A stretch of 64,000 bases of DNA, from NCBI GenBank assembly GCA_024699855.1, contig JAMPIQ010000002.1, positions 8,928,001 to 8,992,000 of the forward strand. The letters are read 5' to 3'. The notes below the pieces were generated by a model that was not told the DNA's origin, did no database searches, and worked only from the letters and a program-made list of their open reading frames with translations. Origin of the DNA: Aphelenchoides besseyi (lineage: Eukaryota > Nematoda > Chromadorea > Rhabditida > Aphelenchoididae). The position numbers and the translations under genes are program-made. The first letter of the stretch is position 1. Each line of letters opens with the position of its first letter. This document shows positions 33,117 to 42,122 of this stretch, piece by piece.

Positions 33117-33387
33117 CTGCTAGCGGAAGTGGTCGGCGTGGCAAATGTGTCGGTTTGGCCGTTGGATCGACATGAAGTTGAGCTGAAATTCGATTGCACT
33201 TACCTAACGTGTCTTCGAACACATTCGGGACGCAGCTGTTCGTTGTATTGACGCTGCAGCTGTTCACTGTGTGTCGTTTGTACTTGATTGATTCCCTTAG
33301 CATAGCTGACCATTCCAAATTGATCCATCGACTTAGCCGACAGCAATGCGCAGTTTGGACGATTGAGAACGTAGAGCTGCATTTCAA
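32923..33387 (-). CDS. Gypsy pol: start of reverse transcriptase, shifted frame
   Basis: The frame carries the RT entry region: LPRRPLPLAVEPLVNQELDR, LEAAGIISKVDTAKWATPIV, and AKKPQGKIRICADYSTGLN. It ends just after DAYP, where the neighbouring frame takes over. Upstream of about 33225 the similarity to the protease-RT linker lies in the third frame, so there is a second break there. It is part of the same pol region and not a separate gene. Confidence 0.8.
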   Translation of the reverse strand: MKCSSTFSIVQTAHCCRLSRWINLEWSAMLRESIKYKRHTVNSCSVNTTNSCVPNVFEDTLGKCNRISAQLHVDPTAKPTHLPRRPLPLAVEPLVNQELDRLEAAGIISKVDTAKWATPIVIAKKPQGKIRICADYSTGLNAALQEDAYPIAEH

Positions 33388-34090
33388 TCGCTTTGTCGTT
33401 CCAGTTGGCCGTTATCGTAAACCTTCCAAAAATCTGAAGTGGCTTCTGGTCGACTCCCACCGCCGCGATTTGGGTTGTTAACAGTTCCGGTTGGCCAAGC
33501 GTTTGCCACTCCTCAAGTCCAATAACGTTCTCGTCGGCGGCGGTGTCGAGCTGGAACTCGAGTTTTTGCCCATTGATTTCGATTGTGGCTGATCTGCGGT
33601 GGACATTCACTGTGTTGATGCTGATGACTTCGATTCGTTTTGCAGTTTTTCGGCAGACTTTTTGCAAGTGTCCTTTTATCCCACAACCGTGACAGATTGC
33701 TTCTTTGAATGGGCATTCGGAGCGTTGATGTTTGCACGATCCACACCCTTGACATTTGGGTTTGGATTCTTCAGTCGTTTGAGTTGCCGGTACGTCTTTG
33801 TGTTGTTTCTTCAATTTGAAGCGTTGCTTGTACTTCGGTGTCGAAGAGTTCTTCTCCACTTTCTTGATTGAAAGGATTCCTTCGGTTTGCTGTTGGGCCA
33901 TTTGACGATTCGCGACTCGGTTCAGTTGATCTCGACATTTGGTGACCAGACGTTCCAGTGATGGCGTTGTCGGGGCGTCGAGTTCCTTCAAGGCGATTTC
34001 TTGAAGTGCTGCGTCTTCCGGACGGTTGAGTGCGAGTGCGAAGAGAAGACACTTGATGTCGTCGTCCTTCATTGTGGACCATTTGCACAC
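33200..34090 (-). CDS. Gypsy gag end, zinc knuckles and aspartic protease
   Basis: This frame begins in the last part of the capsid-like domain (MKDDDIKCLLFALAL). It then shows CCHC-type knuckles (CQGCGSCKHQRSECPF, CHGCGIKGHLQKVC) and a retropepsin-like domain with LDTAADENVIG, where DTAA replaces the usual DTGA, and CALLSAKSMDQFG. Capsid homology crosses from the preceding gag frame to this one near 34090. That is inside the gag domain and not at a typical gag/pol boundary, so a mutation or sequence error is likelier than programmed frameshifting. Confidence 0.82.
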   Translation of the reverse strand: MCKWSTMKDDDIKCLLFALALNRPEDAALQEIALKELDAPTTPSLERLVTKCRDQLNRVANRQMAQQQTEGILSIKKVEKNSSTPKYKQRFKLKKQHKDVPATQTTEESKPKCQGCGSCKHQRSECPFKEAICHGCGIKGHLQKVCRKTAKRIEVISINTVNVHRRSATIEINGQKLEFQLDTAADENVIGLEEWQTLGQPELLTTQIAAVGVDQKPLQIFGRFTITANWNDKAIEMQLYVLNRPNCALLSAKSMDQFGMVSYAKGINQVQTTHSEQLQRQYNEQLRPECVRRHVR

Positions 34091-34845
34091 AAAACGAATT
34101 TTGAATTGATTCGCTCTCCCAAGTTTTCGATTGATTCTCCGTTTTCGTGGCGGATGGACAAAACCTGCAGTCGTCGCTGAAATGTAGTGACAATATCGTT
34201 AAAATGTTCACTTAGCTTTTTGATCAGTTCCTCGAACTCCATCGTTTCTGGTTTGTTGGGGAGTGACCAGTCGGTGAAACGTGCGTACTCCGTGCTTCCG
34301 AGCGAGTTGAGAACGATCGACTTGTGGTTGTCGCTGGACAGTTTGCTGTCCTTGATCATTGACTCGTAACGCTCGTACCATTTCTGAAACGTTTTGTCGT
34401 TTAATGGGTCATACGTGAACTTCTCGAGGATTCGTTGAATAGCCTCCATGATTTGGATCGGTGACTGAACGACTTTGGCTTCTGTTGTCGTGCCTGCGGA
34501 TATCGACGCGAGAGTTGTGTTTCGACCGCGGTCTTCGATTGACTTGAGTTCTAAGTCGATGTCGTCTATGGTCTCTTCGGCTTCATCTTTCGCTTTGTGG
34601 AAGTCGGTTGTTGCCGTGAAAGCGGACAGGCTTTCCGCATCTGTTTCCTGGAGCCACAATGCTTCATAGCGGTTGACGATTTCCACTTTGCGGATCAGGC
34701 GGGATCTGATTTGATTCGCAGTTTTGCATTCGGCCTCCGTTGCGGTGTTGTCCTGAAATTTCCTTTGTAGGCTCTTCCAACTTACGACCTGAGAATCGAT
34801 CTCGTTTTTCGCTTTCGCGATTTGCTGTTTGCAAGTCGTCTCCAT
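34069..34845 (-). CDS. Gypsy gag-like ORF
   Basis: Gag frame of about 258 residues from ATG 34845. It has a coiled N-terminal region with many Glu/Lys/Gln and the block LEKFTYDPLNDKTFQKWYER, then SSDNHKSIVLNSLGSTEYAR, the capsid-like pattern of nematode and arthropod gypsy elements. The same frame is open upstream to 34950 inside the LTR, adding a hydrophobic stretch that is probably not translated as a functional part. Confidence 0.75.
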   Translation of the reverse strand: METTCKQQIAKAKNEIDSQVVSWKSLQRKFQDNTATEAECKTANQIRSRLIRKVEIVNRYEALWLQETDAESLSAFTATTDFHKAKDEAEETIDDIDLELKSIEDRGRNTTLASISAGTTTEAKVVQSPIQIMEAIQRILEKFTYDPLNDKTFQKWYERYESMIKDSKLSSDNHKSIVLNSLGSTEYARFTDWSLPNKPETMEFEELIKKLSEHFNDIVTTFQRRLQVLSIRHENGESIENLGERINSKFVLCANGPQ

Positions 34846-34859
34846 CTGTCTGCGCCAGT

Positions 34860-35001
34860 TGTTCTGTCGTCGTAGGTTACCGGCGAGGTTTATTAGACGA
34901 ACAATAAATAACAATAAAAACAAAACTACAATAACGCATGTTAACAACAAGGACGCGAACGCCGCCTTGGCGTTCTGTCATTACAGTTTCGGGTTGGGAC
35001 A
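34860..35001 (-). repeat. LTR (5' LTR of the element)
   Basis: 142 bp, by-eye identical to 30292-30433. The following GAATG (35002-35006) is the right target duplication and lies inside Helitron Rep codons. Confidence 0.92.
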
Positions 35002-37629
35002 GAATGCTTTAGGGAATTTTGCTCGGCACTTCCCTTTGATCATGCACGGAGAATTCGGATGCTCATTACCGCACTTTTTGTGAATCATGAACTTTGCCAC
35101 TCGTTCGGCCAGCACGAGATCTTCGTTGGGATCGGGCAGTTCAGCAGAGAAGTAATTGTCAATTTCTTCTGGGTTCATGAATTTATTCCCATCTTTTAGA
35201 CTCAGGAGCAAATGGACGTGCGGGAGGCCCCGCTTTTGGAATTCAGTCACGTACACCCAGCATTTGACTTCTCCAAAGACTTGCTTTTTGATCAGCTCTT
35301 CAATCAGTTCATCCACTTTTTGACGAAAAACACGAGCCACGATGTCCGGGCGGTCAGTTGCATAGTATTTTTCTCCATTAATGCTCATTTCTTTCAGTAC
35401 TCCCTGGATCTCCGGCCATTGAGGATTGCATGTCATCGTAATAAACAAATCGGGTTTTCCATTCTTGAGAACGATTGACATTGCATCTTGGTAGTTTTCT
35501 CGCATAAATCGAGGAGATCCGAAGTGAGTAGACGGAAGAATACAAATTCGACCGATTTCTTTTCCAATTGCCGCTCCTTTTTTCGCTATTCCAGCTAACA
35601 ACTCATCATAACACATTGCTTTCAGTTTTTTTTGATTGGCCCGAATCCACTTCATTCGATCAGTTTCAATTTGGACGTATGCATCGACAATGAACTGCTG
35701 GAATAGCTTTCCGCCGTAAAAAATTGGATTAAATTCGCCCCTTCGGATGGCCAACAACGCACAATAAAATTCACGACGGGTGATTTGTGTGTTCTTTTTT
35801 ACATTAATTTTTTTCAAATTAGGCGTCCATCCGTACGTTCCTTTCGGGAAGAAAAGCGGGTACAACATGGGAGTGGCGAGAGGACTCAAAGAAGAAACGG
35901 TGTGCAATTCAGAGGACCCACTGTGTTGAAAGATCAACGAACATTCGGGAATTTCACCGCTTGCATCAGTTGTGAAAATTGCTCCAATTTCATCAGCAGT
36001 AGGTTCATTGAATCTTTTTGGGTTTAATCCGGGCCGCATTTTGAATGCCATTTTTAATTCTTCTACTGGGCGGCCTTGTCCTTTTAATTCTTCCGCTTTA
36101 TCAGACATGGAGACATACAATTGGGCGAAAGGATTGTTTTCTCGCATAATTTTATCCAGCACCTCCATCAATTCTCGATCAGTGCCCGTGTTTTGGTTCG
36201 CTCGAATGTTCGCCGCTTCGACCGGGTCCGAAAAATACACCTGGCCGTATTTCAGATCGGTTTTGTTCACAACGTCCGTGTTTAAATCCACCTCGTAGTA
36301 AATTTGACCTTGAATTCGGAAGCAATAGGGACCTCCAGTCATTACTTTTGTGTCCCTTTTTGCGTTGAAAGCGGCAAATGAATGTGAGGCATTGTATTGG
36401 CGAATGTTCTTCTTAAATTCTTTTGATTTCAGATGCCCTCCGGTCCACAAAGTCTTCAGTTCATCAACAATCGGCAGCGGATCGATTCGAACCTTCCCGT
36501 GGTTGCAGCAGTCATTGAACGTTCGCTTTCTGCTCACCTTTTCTTCTTTGAAATGAAGGGCCCCGCATTCTTCGCATTCCACGTCCATTTTGTCCAGTTG
36601 GTGAGTTTCGATCGTTTTCCAATCAGCGGCTGCACACAACTTCCATCTTTTGCCTTCATTTAGTCTTCGAACGTTCTTCTGACGACTCGCTTGTTTCGTC
36701 AGTCGATTCTCTCGCTCGCTTTCGGTTTCAGCCGCACGAGAAGCTTGCTTTTGATTCCGGTCCATTTGTTGACGATTTACTCGTTCTTCTTTTGTTTCGA
36801 CAGCTCGTTTGTTCATAGTATTCACTCTCTTCTTTTGCAACCTTAATTCTCGACTGCTCATCTGATCGCGCGGTTCAACGTCCAATTCCATTTGGTCTTC
36901 GTTTTCAACAGGCGAAAAAAGTAGGATTAATTCATCGTATAGGTTTTGTCTTTTCAAGCGGCCATTTTCGTTATTCTTCGTCAAATACTCCCCCTCAGAA
37001 TAACGATTGATGTTTTGAAAAAAGTTGACCGCATTCGACCACGCGAAAGCCGCACAATTGTGAACATCGATCTGTTTGTCGCCCTGCTTACTGATGTCAT
37101 TCCAAACGGGTGTTGAATCCATGTCCACTCCTGTCCACTCGGCAAAAACTTCCGCAAAAATCCACTCAATTTTCGCTTTAACTAATTGTTGAACTTCATT
37201 GCAGAACGAATCGCAGTAGTGGATCAAACAATCGGGACTGTTGGCATTCTTCTCGATGATCGCGACAACAAAATGTAGTCCAATTAGGATTGGAATCACG
37301 AGGAACACTCGGTCATTTGGATCGACGGGCGGCTTTATAACGCAAAATTGACTCGGATCTTCCACTTCACGACAGGCAAATTCACTCCAAAAAAGAACGG
37401 ACATCATTCCGATCTTTAGTTCGCTATCGACAATCATCTTCAGCAACCCAAAGGTTAGTGAATTCTCATCAATGTGCCCATCGTCAGTTCCGCGTTGAAT
37501 ATCCGCTTCGTAGTTTAAATTCGGGAGATAACTTCGATGAAGATTTGTTTGATTTTGAACTGCCGGGCAGCACTCTGCAATTCGGCAATGAGTGATGTAT
37601 TTTTCTTTCAGGACGTCTTGGACACTCAT
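34981..37629 (-). CDS. Helitron Rep with N-terminal Ulp1/C48-like protease
   Basis: 882-residue frame; the last ~9 residues are LTR sequence. Residues ~110-200 form a Ulp1-like cysteine protease: His119 (LIGLHFVVAI), Asp140 (IHYCDSFCN), Gln186 and Cys192 (KQIDVHNCAAF). Residues ~260-340 are a Lys/Arg/Gln-rich helical linker with repeats of the type RAxETxxERxNR. A zinc motif follows (CEECGALHFKEE, CCNHGKV), then the Helitron N-terminal domain (SFAAFNAK, FRIQGQIYYE, PLFFPKGTYGW). The HUH nuclease region shows GSPRFMRENYQDAMSIV, GKPDLFITMTCNPQWPEI and KRGLPHVHLLLSL, with the HxH metal site. The frame is cut by the LTR insertion within the CRAKFPKAFC motif; the helicase continues at 30291. The first codon directly follows the amber stop of the ORF at 37630-37983. 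Confidence 0.92.
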   Translation of the reverse strand: MSVQDVLKEKYITHCRIAECCPAVQNQTNLHRSYLPNLNYEADIQRGTDDGHIDENSLTFGLLKMIVDSELKIGMMSVLFWSEFACREVEDPSQFCVIKPPVDPNDRVFLVIPILIGLHFVVAIIEKNANSPDCLIHYCDSFCNEVQQLVKAKIEWIFAEVFAEWTGVDMDSTPVWNDISKQGDKQIDVHNCAAFAWSNAVNFFQNINRYSEGEYLTKNNENGRLKRQNLYDELILLFSPVENEDQMELDVEPRDQMSSRELRLQKKRVNTMNKRAVETKEERVNRQQMDRNQKQASRAAETESERENRLTKQASRQKNVRRLNEGKRWKLCAAADWKTIETHQLDKMDVECEECGALHFKEEKVSRKRTFNDCCNHGKVRIDPLPIVDELKTLWTGGHLKSKEFKKNIRQYNASHSFAAFNAKRDTKVMTGGPYCFRIQGQIYYEVDLNTDVVNKTDLKYGQVYFSDPVEAANIRANQNTGTDRELMEVLDKIMRENNPFAQLYVSMSDKAEELKGQGRPVEELKMAFKMRPGLNPKRFNEPTADEIGAIFTTDASGEIPECSLIFQHSGSSELHTVSSLSPLATPMLYPLFFPKGTYGWTPNLKKINVKKNTQITRREFYCALLAIRRGEFNPIFYGGKLFQQFIVDAYVQIETDRMKWIRANQKKLKAMCYDELLAGIAKKGAAIGKEIGRICILPSTHFGSPRFMRENYQDAMSIVLKNGKPDLFITMTCNPQWPEIQGVLKEMSINGEKYYATDRPDIVARVFRQKVDELIEELIKKQVFGEVKCWVYVTEFQKRGLPHVHLLLSLKDGNKFMNPEEIDNYFSAELPDPNEDLVLAERVAKFMIHKKCGNEHPNSPCMIKGKCRAKFPKAFCPNPKL

Positions 37630-37983
37630 CTACTCGTTGTTTCCAACATTCATCTCCTCAAAAAAGCGGGAAATTCCGGGCGTTGGTTGTTGCAAAACAC
37701 GGACGGAAGTGGCGGTCGACGGAATTGCAGTTGTTTTTTCAATTTCAAAATCAGTTGTTAAATCACTAATAATTAAAGTGCTGACGGACGTGTTTGATTG
37801 ACTCTTTTGTGCTTTAAGAACACCTTTGTCTTTGTTGTATTTTGAACTATTTTGTGCTTCGATGGCACCTTTGTCTTTGTCTTTATGGTACTGTTCTTTT
37901 TTTCGAGCGGCATCTCGACGACGTTTTTCTGCTTGATATACTTTTTCTTCTTCCTCTGTACGTATGACTTTTCGTTTCGGCAT
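37630..37983 (-). CDS. Helitron N-terminal basic ORF, in frame with Rep
   Basis: 117 residues: MPKRKVIRTEEEEKVYQAEK, then Arg/Lys/Asp-rich heptad-like repeats (KDKDKGAIEAQNSSKYN, NKDKGVLKAQ), a Ser/Thr region and PGISRFFEEMNVGNNE. It ends with TAG, immediately followed in the same frame by the ATG of the Rep ORF. Similar basic N termini belong to the single long protein of other Helitrons, so this is either one gene with a point-mutated (or read-through) amber codon or two cistrons. Confidence 0.75.
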   Translation of the reverse strand: MPKRKVIRTEEEEKVYQAEKRRRDAARKKEQYHKDKDKGAIEAQNSSKYNKDKGVLKAQKSQSNTSVSTLIISDLTTDFEIEKTTAIPSTATSVRVLQQPTPGISRFFEEMNVGNNE

Positions 37984-38070
37984 TTCTGACTGATTGCTGC
38001 TTGGGTTTATTTAAAATTGACTCTTATTAAACCAACCGGTGGTTAGCCGGAAGTAATGTGGCTCTTAGGT

Positions 38071-38157
38071 TCTAAGACGATCACGAGGGCCTTCTCGATC
38101 ACGAATTTGGCTTTTTGATTTTAAGACGATCACGGAAACCACCCGATCACGAATTTG
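38071..38157. repeat. Two degenerate direct repeats in Helitron 5' leader
   Basis: Units 38071-38109 and 38120-38157 share TAAGACGATCACG and CGATCACGAATTTG around a variable centre, so the motif GATCACG appears four times. Their place upstream of Rep suggests possible binding sites; this is inference. Confidence 0.55.
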
Positions 38158-38412
38158 TTTAATAGGATCGGTGTGTCCGAACCCTTGAGTGCCTCTACTG
38201 GGCCAAAGGAAGAAGTCCTTTAAGCTCCCGTCGATAAGAAATGATGCCTGGAAGAAAACTCGAACTGCATTAGTGAATGGCTTGAGAGAAAAAGGACTTA
38301 CCTGAATCGACCGGCTGACGATCGACTGGAGCGGAGAACTTCAAGAAAGAAAGCGAAAAGCGGCTGCACTGTATTTACGTTCGGAGACGTGAGTGAGCCG
38401 AAAAAATTGGTG

Positions 38413-38660
38413 GCTTTCGATTGGTGAAGTCGACGGAAGTTGCGTTGATTTGATGTAAATTTCCATATTCATTTTTGATTTTCGGGGTTCAGTCGTAATT
38501 TTGCATAAGCGAGCCGAGTTTGTTTCCATTGGAGAGTGAAAAGAGGAAGGCAAATTAGCATGAATCGCACTCTGTTTTTCATTCGAAAATAAACGCGGAG
38601 AAAATCGGTCGCACACAGACAGACAGACAAACTGTTCTATATAGCTTTTTTGATTTGGAT
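38413..38660. repeat. Dispersed repeat copy 2, part B
   Basis: Collinear with 21847-22088, including the ACAGACAGACAGACAAACTG microsatellite-like end. It restarts repeat copy 2 after the Helitron insertion. Confidence 0.88.
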
Positions 38661-38983
38661 TCTGTAATCTTCTTCCTGACCAATGTTTCGTTATGTAAAC
38701 CAAAAAGCTCATTTCGCAACAAATTCGCGGATGATTTAATCATCTTCGTTCTCGTTTCGTGTAAAAAACTCCAAATCATCAATAAAAATTGTCGACAAAA
38801 AGGCTTAACGGCCACGTTCGTTCGAAAAATGTTACTTGCACTTTAACCGACAGTTTAGATCAACGAAGTTTAAGGGTGTTTAGAAGTGTAGTATTAATTT
38901 ATTCAATCTACAATACAATAATCAAACAATAAAACTTTCATGTTTACAGAAAATAGATGAACAGATGGGATTTAAGTTTGTAG
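38661..38983. other. Spacer between mobile block and host genes
   Basis: AT-rich, with no supported gene. It probably contains the 3' UTR of the PAN/ZP gene; a minus-strand AATAAA lies at about 38900. Confidence 0.45.
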
Positions 38984-41685
38984 CTATTTCTTTAGTCCTT
39001 GAGTTCCCGTTGTTGTTGAGGTCAATCGAGTTGAGTTGAGACTTGTCGACGTTTGACTTGTGTCCGCCCCAAAATCGTAATGAAGATCATCGAATGAAGA
39101 TGGGTGTTGGTCGGCTGCATGCAAATTCCTGGTCTGATAATATCGAATCCACTTCTGAAAGCGTTGACTATGCAGAAATCAACCAAAAAACTAACCGATA
39201 GAAAGTTATAGACAATTCCAGAACAGAAAAGAATCAGCATAACTTGTAAGCCTGCGAAGAGCATACTGAACATACAACTCAGATCTTCAGTAAAACACTG
39301 CACAAAGTTTCCATTGCCCTTCCCTTGTAGCTGAATATGTGAATCATAAGAATGTCCATGAAAAGACATACCAGATTTTTCGAATTTGTCCACGACGGAG
39401 GCTTTGTGGTCAACAATTCGATAAACTTTCTTTCCGGATTCTCCATTTTTGGTTGAATCGATTGTGCTCGTATTTTGTAGACTTCTTCAGCTAAAGTCAC
39501 TTGTCTTGTTACACGATGCTTCTTGAGATCTCGACGATTAAGGCGATCGAACTTTGCGTGACCGCCGATTCGTTTATCTCTAAATGTCTGAACTGATATC
39601 ACGGCAATTGTGCGAACACATACGTGTGATTACTAACATAGAACCTTGAATTGCATTCAAGATTGCACTGGTGCACAGAACAAGGCTTGATCAGTGTTTG
39701 ATAAGTCACTTGTGATTGATCAGGAAATCCATCGAATAAGATTTTTATTTTCATTTTCTTCGGTGATATTCGATCTATGGACTTGATCAATGGCGTTTCG
39801 GTAACACATCTAAACTACTTGTTAACATCTAACGAAAGCGCAATCTAACCCTTTGGAGTCGATGAGTTTGACAATGTTAACGGAGTCTTCAGCTATTAAC
39901 TCGGTGGGCAGAAAACTATCTGATGGGTTTGATTCTTCGGCGTCTTGAATGGTAACCAACAAGTAACCATATTTTCCAACATCGACCACGTCCGCTAAAT
40001 GTCCAGTAGAATTCAAAACATCTAATCGATATTTCGTGAAAGTTTCTGCTTGTTTCACTGGAGTTTTCGCCGTTTTTCGATCGTCAATTCTACAAGCAAA
40101 CTCAGAATGTTTCTATGCGAATTGACTTACAAACTGGTTGTCACATTGCTGTCTTCAACTTCCAGATGAAAGCTCAGTTGATTGTCCTGCTGATGATGCA
40201 ATTGATCGTGAATTTTGCATTTGACCTAAAAATTCAGTCCTTTTTGTTTTTATCTGGGCTGTAAACCTCAATTAACTTGTCATGAATTGTGATCAAATCG
40301 GTGCTTCCTTCTTTGAACATCAACAGCCCGGCAAATGTCAAATCGTCTGCTTTCTGTAATCGCTTTCATAGTAGTTGGAAACATAGACACTTTACCTGTC
40401 TTTCGATTCCGCATTTCTCAAAAGGAAACTCGACGCGAAAAGTGTAGTTGTCAGCAACTTTTTCTTCGCATAAAAAATCTCGTCCTTTTTTCGATTTTAT
40501 TGTTCCTTTGATCAACTTGAGGGACTTTGCTGTCAAGGTTAACGATTGTCCATGACAATCGAGTTCAACTGAATACCCATCGTTAGTTCTAAACTGAGAT
40601 GAAAACACTTGCAATTGACACAGTCGTTCAGCTCCCCGGAGGAAAGTTCGTCGCTCAACGAATCCAACACAGATCTTCCCAACGCTTTCTGACTTGCATG
40701 GGACATGTAACAATGTCTAGTGCGTTTGTTGTACGTGTACGATCGACAGTGGCCATTAGTCCAAGATAAGCATTCGGCTTCACATTCTTCTTGGTCACGA
40801 ATGTTGTCGAGACGCTCATCAAAGACATCAACGAATCCGGCTTGATTTATACGAGTGAAATCGCAGTTTCGTTTATCAAATTGCCCTGAAACCCAATAGA
40901 TTAGTGATTCGCACGAGAGAGTATTCCTACGCTTCAGACAATTGTTTTCGTACAAGTCGATTTGATGCGAACGTTTGAAGTATTGTCGAATACTGTTAAC
41001 GTTGTTTAGAGTCACACGAGATAGTCGACAATTCGAGTTCCTACGATTGTAAACGGCGGCCTCACATTGTCTTGAAACGAGTTAGTAGAAGAGAAGTTCT
41101 TGAGTACTCTTACATTTCAGCACACGAGTTCAGACAATTTTGTAAGGTTATGTTTGAGATTGATTTTAGAACAAAATGATCGTTCAATGGCTCGTATCGT
41201 GGATACTTTTCGAAACTCCACTCTCGGTTGGCACAGAAATTTGCTGAAAGTAAACGGTCATTCGTATGCAAACGAATTGAAGTTACGTTTTTCCAAACAA
41301 AAAGATTTCAAGGTGTATACCACAGAATCGGCCACCGGCATTTTGTTAGCAGTTTCATTTCGTGTGGTATCAATTAGCATACAATAAAAATTGTTGTTCA
41401 AAGACAAAATAAAGTTAGCTGCATTACAGGACTTCTGCTAAAATCAAACTGTCACATTGACGACAATTCATCTGTTAACCTTTTTACAGCGATTGGCGCA
41501 TTCGTCCAAATTTGATTCAAAGGTTGTCAAAACAAAGCCTTCGGTAACCGCATTGTTTTCGATGTAAAAGGATTGAATATTGCAAGCTAAATGAAGGTTT
41601 CACAGTAATTGTATTCTACCGCATTACCATTAGTTGATAAGCCGATGCAAAACAACAAAGTACTGAGGGTCAGCCATGAGGTCAT
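38984..41685 (-). CDS. PAN/apple x3 + ZP-domain transmembrane matrix protein (NOAH/NompA-like)
   Basis: Roughly 700 residues over more than ten exons with introns of 38-50 nt. ATG 41685 gives a signal peptide (WLTLSTLLFCIGLS). Three PAN domains follow: ACNIQSFYIENNAVTEGF to CLEKPNF; CANREWSFEKYPRYEPLND with LQNCLNSCAEMQCEAAVYN; and NCDFTRINQAGFVDVF with CEAECLSWTNGHCRSYTYN. GELNDCVNCKFELDCHGQ then leads into a ZP domain (KSLKLIKGTIKSKKG, YTFRVEFPFEKCG, YGYLLVTIQDAEESN, CSVHQCNLECNS). A furin-type site (KKHRVTR) precedes a single membrane helix and a Ser/Thr-rich tail of about 60 residues. Such proteins build apical extracellular matrix and cuticle attachments. The closest layout I know is NOAH-1/2 and NompA. 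Confidence 0.85.
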
Positions 41686-42122
41686 TAGCAATCTTAAATG
41701 ACGCTGTTAAAGATTGTCAAGAGGGAGAGAAGTCACGGAAGATAATATTGTAGAGTAGTCCTTATTGAAGCAAGTGAGTAGCAAAAGATCGGAACTTAAA
41801 AAAAGAAGAATTGTCGACGGCAGGTTTTTTACGTTAAGACTTTGACTGTGTGTTCTGAGAGCTTTCCACGAGTTTATCCGCTTTTTTGGATTAGGAAGCG
41901 CAATGTGAATAAGTTCAGTGGTTGTATCAAAGCCAACAAAACTTCAAAATAAATCTCAAATGACGTCAAATCCTTGAGCAACCAAATGAAAGTACAAATC
42001 GAGAGATTGCACAATTGACGTAAATTAGAGATCGTTCCAGTCGTGTGTAGAAGTGAAACACAATAGATCGCCGTAGAATTCACGTAATAGCTACTTGTGT
42101 TATTAAGTCACGTGAAATCGTT
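41686..42122. other. Intergenic sequence upstream of the PAN/ZP gene
   Basis: No supported gene. A hydrophobic minus ORF (42083-41874) could be a terminal exon of the unrecognised ORF at its right, but no splice join keeps the frame. Confidence 0.35.

Larger units (their letters stand above)
30292..35001 (-). mobile_element. Ty3/gypsy-type LTR retrotransposon, 4,710 bp
   Basis: Both ends carry 142-bp LTRs (30292-30433 and 34860-35001) that look identical, begin TG and end CA, and are flanked by the 5-bp duplication GAATG (30287-30291 and 35002-35006). On the minus strand the order is 5' LTR, a primer site starting TGGCGCAGACAG a few bases inside, gag, zinc knuckle plus aspartic protease, reverse transcriptase, RNase H, integrase, a purine tract GGGAGGA, 3' LTR. 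Protease before RT and integrase last define the gypsy order. No env-like ORF is present. Identical LTRs argue for a recent insertion, yet the coding region shows three frame changes. Confidence 0.93.
26580..38412 (-). mobile_element. Helitron-type element, minus strand, interrupted by an LTR element
   Basis: Defined by comparison with copy 1 of the repeat: 11,833 bp inserted between parts A and B of copy 2. On the minus strand it carries a 5' leader with two degenerate direct repeats, a basic N-terminal ORF (37983-37630), Ulp1-like/zinc-finger/HUH Rep (37629 to 35007), the Pif1-type helicase (30291-27713) and a 3' flank with a gene-like fragment and a GC-rich hairpin. The LTR element 30292-35001 splits Rep from helicase. 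Helitrons move by rolling-circle replication using the HUH nuclease and the helicase. Classical 5'-TC and 3'-CTRR ends are not evident at the inferred borders, so it may be a Helentron-like variant, or the borders may be off by some bases. Confidence 0.75.

Noticed and set aside
30597..33871. Plus-strand ORFs across the gypsy element
   Set aside because: Antisense to gag and pol; no similarity to any retroelement product.
35002..37629. Rep ORF read as an ordinary host Ulp1 SUMO protease gene
   Set aside because: The Ulp1-like part is continuous with Helitron zinc-finger and HUH Rep motifs in one frame.
41100..41387. Plus-strand ORF of 95 codons
   Set aside because: Antisense to the PAN domains of the minus-strand matrix gene; the minus reading gives the conserved Cys pattern.
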